Shown here in pieces: positions 58,561 through 64,000 of a stretch of 64,000 bases of DNA. Every line of letters begins with the position of its first letter. The first letter of the stretch is position 1. Origin of the DNA: Isoetes taiwanensis (Eukaryota; Streptophyta; Lycopodiopsida; Isoetales; Isoetaceae); NCBI GenBank assembly GCA_021234155.1, contig JAJEKV010000030.1:15924003-15988002 (forward strand). The letters run 5' to 3'. A program made the position numbers and the translations under genes. The notes under the pieces are model-generated. The model was not told the origin of the DNA, did not search any database, and was given only the letters and a program-made list of their open reading frames with translations.

Positions 58561-59712
58561 GCAAACTATTTATATAGGCAGCAAGACATTGCCAGGCCTA
58601 TACGTGCAAATTAAAGTAGTTGTATGAATATGACGAGGACACTATTGATACCCCTACAGAAAGACAGTACAAGTAATAAATATTACTTCTTGTTGAAATC
58701 ATCCTCTATAAAATTCTTCAATATCATCCCCATCCTCTGGATTGACAACTTCCTGATCTTCAAAGTTTTTTAATCATCTCCTGTGGTCATGTTCAAATAA
58801 CTGCAGAACTAATACCATTAATATTCTAGAAAACCGTTACAAAAGCACTTGAAATGATCCAAAACATCTAGTGAAACTAGCCGTATGCAACTAGCTAAAC
58901 AGTTTGACTGCAGAAAACAAGCGAAAAGTAGGAATCTAACGAGCCCTATAAATATTTTTATGCGGGTTATTGTTGGAAGAAGGGTCTTGGACCTTTATCC
59001 ACCCACTTTTGCCCTTAATAACCCACCTTCAACACTAAAATGTAGCTATAAATTGCGTAATCAAAGCAATTTTTGGGATTGTACTTATCTAGCTATTTGC
59101 TGCATCTACAGTTCTGAGGATGTCTTACATTGATGAGTGAGATGATGGGCCCATCTGTCGTATTGTCTAGAGCATCCAGAAACACCCATTGTCAAACAGG
59201 AATATAGAAGCATCTTTGATGAAATGCCTATATGAATACACTTCATGGATCAATACCTTTGACTTAAATAAGGCCTTAAGGAAGGGCTCCTTATGAGACA
59301 ATTTTTTTTTTTTGGAACTAAACAAACTTTGGGGGCTCTTAGGATTTCGATTAAGAAAAAAAGGGAGGTGGGATTTAGGGAAAAAAATGGGGGGGCTTTA
59401 GGTTTAATACCATCTTTCACAACAGTCAACATAACCCTATAATATAAGATGGGTGCCTTTATCGTTTTCTATGCATGTTCAATTGAACCTCATTTAGTTG
59501 GTGGCACAATTTCATGTTTTCTAGGTTGTTTTCCTGCGGTGATGGAGACTATTGTGTTTGTTAGTTTTGGAGTTTGTAGCTATGCAAAACATTTTGGAAG
59601 GAGAAGCATTGTTACATGGGAGGTAATTACAAACGTCTTCCTTATGCTGCTGCCTTTTTAGGATAATGAATCTATTTGATTCAATTTTTACAGAGTTCCT
59701 AGATGTGGATCC
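58561..59712. other. Unassigned spacer
   Basis: No gene recognised. Poly-T and G-rich homopolymer runs lie at 59300-59400. Confidence 0.4.
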
Positions 59713-61423
59713 TGTGACGTTCCAGAACAGTATACGCTCCCAGGACGTATATTGTACTGCCACGTCACGCGTACACGCCACCCCGATTGACGTGTACGCC
59801 AACGTAGAGCCAAGTGGGTAGCCCTAGGGGGCAACTTGCTAAGAACATGCATTAGTATTAATGTGCACATTTTCCAATGTACACATTAATGTGGGCACAC
59901 ATTTCCATGTGGCCACTTGATGCCAAGTGGGCCATACCCATAGGAGCAATTAATGTGCACATTTTCCAATGTACACATTCATTAATGTGCACACATTTCC
60001 ATGTGAGCACATTTGGGTGCACACATTTCCATGTGGGCACATTTGGCCACCTAGCCCTTAAAGGCAAGTGGGCCCATTACCAATTATCCCACATGCCAAA
60101 AGGGGATAATTGGAAACCCTAGCCACCCCCTTGTCTATATAGGGTTGGAAACCCTAACTAACCTAATTTTCGATTTTAGGGCTTGAACTTGCTTTTGGTC
60201 GCCTCAACAAATTAAAACCGCATCCCGCACTCTGACCGGAGAATTGCAACCTTAGTTTCTCTAGATTCGAAGCTGCCCTCAACAGATGGTCGAAGCTCAG
60301 TCGAGGAGCCCCTCAAGGATCAGGTATTTGGCCAATTAGATAGTCTAAACCCTATTTTAGGCATTGAATCAAGAGGGTTTAGCCTATTAGATTGCCCATA
60401 GCAGCCTTCTAGAACTCTAGATAGCAGATTCTAACTAAAAGAACCTAACTCTATGATATAGATTAGATCTTGTTCTTTAGTTCTTCTGTGATGTATATGG
60501 ATGATGTATCTCTGTGAACTCCTTGTATTGGGAAGGGGGTAGAGACCTAAAGCTTTGTAGTTGATGCTCCTAGAGTAGCCTCTCTAGCACACTGTAGATG
60601 CGGCCTGTGCACAAGAGCCACACCTGGTTGTGGGTGAAGGGGCCAGACGGGCTTATAAGGAGGTTCATGTTTCGATTCTTGAACGACCCCTCCGTGTGTG
60701 TAAAGACCGCCGGGGTCTTTGTGGACTAGGTCTAATGGCTTGTTACCTGCGTGTGGGCAAGGCATGGGCTCGACACTCGTGAGGTGGTGAATATGACCTT
60801 CCATTGAGTTCAAGTCGCATCACGGCAGTGGCCCTCTAGTCACCTTGAGTCAGCATTGTAGATCTCTCGGAGGGAGACATCCCTACCGCCCCATCGGAAC
60901 CGGGAGATGTAACCCGTGATATAGCCCCTTGGCTATGCATCCGTGGCTCTGGTCGTACCAAAGTCCCAACACTTTTCAACCTACTCGCAAAGTGTGCACT
61001 GGGAGGGGCGGATGGAGTGGACAACCCTAGGCCATGTTCTCATGCCCAAATCCATTGCCATGAATTCTCGCCCGCAATGAACTCGAGACCCAAGCTTGTC
61101 ACCCATCCCCGTGGTTCGAGCCTTGGGTAGGATTCCCTATGTGATGTGCCGATCTTCGTCTATGCAGAGATATGTGGAGGACCATCCTTCGTGATGGTCA
61201 TATGATGTTGATGTATGTGCTACCGACATGTATGTTTACGCTTCGCAGCTAGGTAGGCCCCGAGGGAGGGGTGCAATGACCCTTCCACTCTTCCCACCGG
61301 AACCCGCCACGCGATTGTAAAGGTGTCATGTGGAGGGCCCTCAGATTAGCATGGAGCTGGTATGGGGATGAACTCCTGCTTGTATCACGGTGAGGGCACC
61401 GTGATGCAGTAGGGGACGCCACA
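59713..61423 (+). repeat. 5' LTR of a related, diverged element on the plus strand
   Basis: It begins TGTGACGTTCCAG and ends GACGCCACA (1711 bp). It shares blocks with the array LTR in reverse orientation: TATTGGGAAGGGGGTAGAG (about 60527), AGATGCGGCCTGTGCA (about 60596), GGGAGATGTAACCC (about 60901) and GGAGGGGCGGATGGAGTGG (about 61001). The TATA box CTATATAGG is at 60135-60143. U3 carries tandem ACATTTCCATGTGGGCAC-type repeats (59860-60050). Confidence 0.8.
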
Positions 61424-61436
61424 AAGGGTATCGAGC
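61424..61436 (+). other. Degenerate primer-binding site of the plus-strand element
   Basis: AAGGGTATCGAGC follows the LTR end where TGGTATCAGAGC is expected, and the next bases (TATGTTCTTGGAGACCAAGA) match the leader of the array units. Confidence 0.65.
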
Positions 61437-61511
61437 TATGTTCTTGGAGACCAAGAGCAAAGCACCGCCATGTTCCCAGTAGCACTAACTTGATAGGATC
61501 CTCAAACCTCG

Positions 61512-61539
61512 AAAAATGAGAAAATTTTTTCTCATTTTT
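61512..61539. repeat. 13-bp-arm palindrome in the leader
   Basis: AAAAATGAGAAAA, two bases, TTTTCTCATTTTT: a near-continuous AT palindrome. Confidence 0.85.
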
Positions 61540-61626
61540 GTAGTTTATGCTAAGCTAGTAACAGTTAAAAAGAATAGAAACGTAAAAAGACTAAAATTGA
61601 TGAGCCAACATCCAAAAAGTAGGGTG

Positions 61627-61687
61627 GTCTCACACGTCGGCCGAGATGATTTCTACATTTTAGAAACGTCAAGCGCAACGATCGAGA
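61627..61687. repeat. Degenerate copy of the 67-nt hairpin
   Basis: GTCTCACACGTC at the left and AAGCGCAACGATCGAGAC at the right match the three better copies but the arms no longer pair fully. Confidence 0.6.
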
Positions 61688-61810
61688 CATTCAGCTTTGA
61701 CACCAAAAAAAGTTGTAAATTACAGTAAAATATCTTGATAATTCTAAATTTAAGCTAAGAATTAGTAGATTTAGCATGTTACATGTTAATTTAATAGTGG
61801 GCCCCACCAT

Positions 61811-61877
61811 GTCTCACACGTCGCGCCAGGACAGGTTTCTAGATTCTAGGAATCGGGCTGGGCGCAACGTGTGAGAC
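61811..61877. repeat. 67-nt hairpin repeat, upstream of the H3-like gene
   Basis: Outer arms GTCTCACACGT and ACGTGTGAGAC pair perfectly; inner GCGCCAG pairs with CTGGGCGC. The same 67-nt unit recurs at 63459 and 63658. Confidence 0.85.
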
Positions 61878-61950
61878 CTTGCTTAATTAAGTGTTCTAGA
61901 TGCCTTAGACAACCCAAAAAGGTAGTTTAAAAGTTGACCTAAAATTGGCC

Positions 61951-61960
61951 CTATAAATAG
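61951..61960 (+). promoter_or_regulatory. TATA box upstream of the diverged H3-like gene
   Basis: CTATAAATAG about 110 bp before the start at 62062, downstream of the hairpins. A second, similar promoter segment lies at 63901. Confidence 0.55.
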
Positions 61961-62061
61961 AACGGACCCTCCCATTTTTCCCCTGGCCCTTCCCGAGAAC
62001 TTCGCCAGATTGTCAAGGCGATCTTTCGGGCGCCAGAGCTCCAATCGACGAACCAAAAATG

Positions 62062-63350
62062 ATGGCCCGCATTAAAGCGCATCGCATGAAGCCTAGCCAA
62101 GCGATCCTCCACGCCAGCGGCCCGCCTTTTCATAGGATTCTTCGGGAACGCTTTCTCCACGCCGACGGATCTTCGCCGAAATGAGGAATCGTGGTCGGAC
62201 AGAGCCACCATACAGAGATCTTGGAGGACGATCGCCGACGTCATGAGCGAGATCCTCAATGAAATTGAACGGGCAGGAGGCGTAGCGGGCAAAGCGCCAG
62301 GAGCAACACCGGGGACGCCAACCCAGGGGAGGAGCAGAGGGAACAGTGAACCCACCCATAGGCCAAGAACAACCCCAGATGAGATCCACCCGCAGGAGGA
62401 GTGTGTAGGAGAGGAGCAGTCACGGAACTCACCCCCGAGGAAGAGGCCGACCTAGCACGCCGGGGCCCACAAGTACGAAGTCAAAGAGCCACGGGAGCAG
62501 ATCAAAGGATCAGAAGACGCCGCATGGGACCCAAGAAGAGGAGGGCCAAGGCCATCAAGGCAGGGGTGCAAGAGGAAGCCGGTGAAGGTTGGGAAGAGAG
62601 CCGAAGGTCCGGTCATCAACGAGCCGCCGGGAGGGGAGACCCCGCCACCACCGACGACATTCGACCAAGACTACGCGTCGGGCGCAGACGGGCAAGCTCT
62701 TCAAAGCCCCGGCCAGAGAGGAAGAGGTACACGAAAGCGCACGCCCAAGAGCAGAGGAGGCCGGGCAGGTGGCTAAGCCCCCACCATTTCCCGACGGGAT
62801 AGGGTCAAGGCCCCACGGCCGCAGGGAAGCTTCTATGTGATAGACCCTTAAAGGTCTATGAGAAGAGAATGAGGGAGCACAACGATATATGGCTAAGTGG
62901 GAGGCCTACAACACCTATTACCAGGAGCACCGGGTGAGAACGATTGAAGGAGGGCACCGACTAAGAGCCGACACTAAAGCCCCTCCACCAAAACCCAAGG
63001 CCCCACGAAAGCACCCGGGAAGAAAGCGAGCAAGAAGAAACAGAGGAAGACGGGGCACTCAAGGAGATCCGCCACTTCTTAAAAAGTTACTGGACTCGAT
63101 TCCCAAGGCGCCGTTCCGGGTCCGCGAAGTCATTCAAGAATACAACACGGACATGCGCTGCGATGCATTTAGATGTTGTGTTTGCAAGAGGCGGCGAAGC
63201 CCACTTGGTGAAACATTTTGAAGATTCAACGGCCGCGCACAAAGGCACGCGAAGAGGGTTACCCTCATGAGGCAGGATATGTATCTTGCCGGACACATCA
63301 AGGAGAACGCCTTGAACCTTGTAAATGATCAGAAAATTTTGTTAATATAA
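62062..63350 (+). pseudogene. Second, diverged histone H3-like gene
   Basis: The chosen start gives MARIKAHRMK, an A-R-x-K start with Lys at positions 4 and 9 as in H3. The middle is long, basic and frame-broken. A linker like that of the array ORF follows (WEAYNTYYQEHRVRTIEGG at about 62900-62960), then H3 fold pieces in alternating frames: ALKEIRHFLKS (about 63060), IPKAPFRVREVIQEYNTDMR (63100-63160), LCLQEAA (about 63175-63200), EAHLVKHFEDSTAAHK (63197-63245) and VTLMRQDMYLAGHIKEN (63258-63308), stop at 63348-63350. The pieces fall in order on H3 residues 47-131. At least four frame shifts make it non-functional as read. Confidence 0.75.
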
Positions 63351-63458
63351 AGAAAATTTTGCGTAAATAAAGTGTCCAAACCAGTTTAGATAGGTCAAGA
63401 TATCGATCCCTAGCCTTCGTTTTAATTAAATTGGAGTTTGGAGCAAAACTGAGACGAT

Positions 63459-63525
63459 GTCTCACACGTCGCGCCAGGACAGGTTTCTACATTTTAGAAA
63501 TCGGGCTGGGCGCAACGTGTGAGAC
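63459..63525. repeat. 67-nt hairpin repeat, third copy
   Basis: Same arms (GTCTCACACGT, ACGTGTGAGAC), with TTTCTA and TAGAAA as an inner pair. Confidence 0.85.
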
Positions 63526-63657
63526 CATGCCCAAAAATGCCCAAAACAGCTCCAAATCGACCAAGTAAGGGGTCAATTCTGCCTAACTCGATGAGTTTAG
63601 TAGAATTACAGCCTTAGATCACCTAAATTGAGTAATCCTAGCCCAATTAGGACCCAT

Positions 63658-63724
63658 GTCTCACACGTCGCGCCAGGAGAGATTTCTACATTTTAGAAAT
63701 CGTGCTGGGCGCAACGTATGAGAC
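63658..63724. repeat. 67-nt hairpin repeat, fourth copy
   Basis: As the third copy with one arm change (ACGTATGAGAC) and GAGAGA in place of GACAGG inside. Confidence 0.85.
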
Positions 63725-63900
63725 CCCGTACCATGTCATCACCAAATGATCTCCAAATTGCACAATAGGTTCAGTAGCTTTCCTTAGCATGCTCAAACTC
63801 TAGAAATAGTCTTCAAACTTGCAATTGCATCCCTTAATAGATCAGAATCACCTAATCTCAGTAAAATCTAGGTCATCCAAAAATTAGGGTTTTCCCCTTT

Positions 63901-63910
63901 CTATAAATAA
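63901..63910 (+). promoter_or_regulatory. TATA box before a gene beyond the window
   Basis: CTATAAATAA, followed by GGCGATCTTTC as at 62017 after the first TATA box. By comparison with the array it is expected to precede ORF-X. Confidence 0.5.
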
Positions 63911-64000
63911 GTCCCCCATTTCTCAAGTGGCACCCTGCAAATCCGCTCCCCACTGCTTAGGCGATCTTTCAGCTCCCTGAGGGGCTTCTGCATCCGTTTG

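Noticed and set aside
62401-62840. Basic ORFs of 64-133 codons as separate proteins
   Set aside because: They overlap in different frames within the charged middle of the second H3-like gene and have no start context of their own.
61627-63724. CRISPR-like array from the four hairpin repeats
   Set aside because: Plant DNA, only four copies with unequal large spacing (184 to about 1650 nt), no spacer structure.

Overview
The window is plant nuclear DNA, and almost all of it is transposable elements. The signs are LTR retrotransposons primed by initiator-Met tRNA, a Ty3/gypsy polyprotein ending in a chromodomain (chromovirus type), plant-type LINE fragments, tRNA-derived SINE-like heads, a possible Helitron terminus and a MITE. 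The species cannot be fixed from sequence; the repeat load and the multi-exon transposase-like gene fit a large, repeat-rich land-plant genome (fern or other seedless plant is only a guess). No intact host gene was recognised.

Layout. 0.4-3 kb: decayed, intron-containing transposase-like gene on the minus strand. 3.5-6.65 kb: two 3' fragments of one LINE family with an unrecognised 202-codon ORF between them. 7.3-8.96 kb: composite repeat with three tRNA-like Pol III boxes and perfect heat-shock-element arrays. 8.97-12.4 kb: a 1.6-kb purine (GA) tract and two minisatellites. 12.4-15.07 kb: no gene; one possible Helitron end. 15,071-53,256: a 38-kb tandem array of one Ty3/gypsy family, minus strand, ordered LTR1-internal A-LTR2-internal remnant-partial LTR3-internal B-LTR4(with MITE)-internal C-LTR5, flanked by a single 5-bp target duplication (ATCTC). 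53.3-55.5 kb: unassigned. 55.5-58.56 kb: truncated LINE, plus strand. 59,713 to the window end: start of a related but diverged LTR element, plus strand.

Main discovery. In coding order each array unit reads 5' LTR, iMet primer site, histone H3-like ORF, accessory ORF-X, gag, protease, RT, RNase H, integrase with chromodomain, polypurine tract, 3' LTR. The first ORF has a histone H3 N-terminal tail (starts MARTKQTYRK, keeping K4 and R8-K9), then about 215 extra charged residues, then a complete H3 histone fold that aligns without gaps from H3 Arg49 to the C-terminus (hand count 54 of 87 identical). The plus-strand element at 62.06-63.35 kb carries a second, strongly diverged H3-like gene at the same place relative to LTR and primer site. 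The element family therefore combines a histone H3-like protein with a chromodomain integrase. Both accessory ORFs have a TATA-like box about 90-115 bp upstream, and conserved hairpins lie in the spacers.

All copies are broken by small indels. Copy-to-copy differences cluster at CTG/CAG triplets, which may mean that part of the damage is a read or consensus error in methylated repeats and not real decay.
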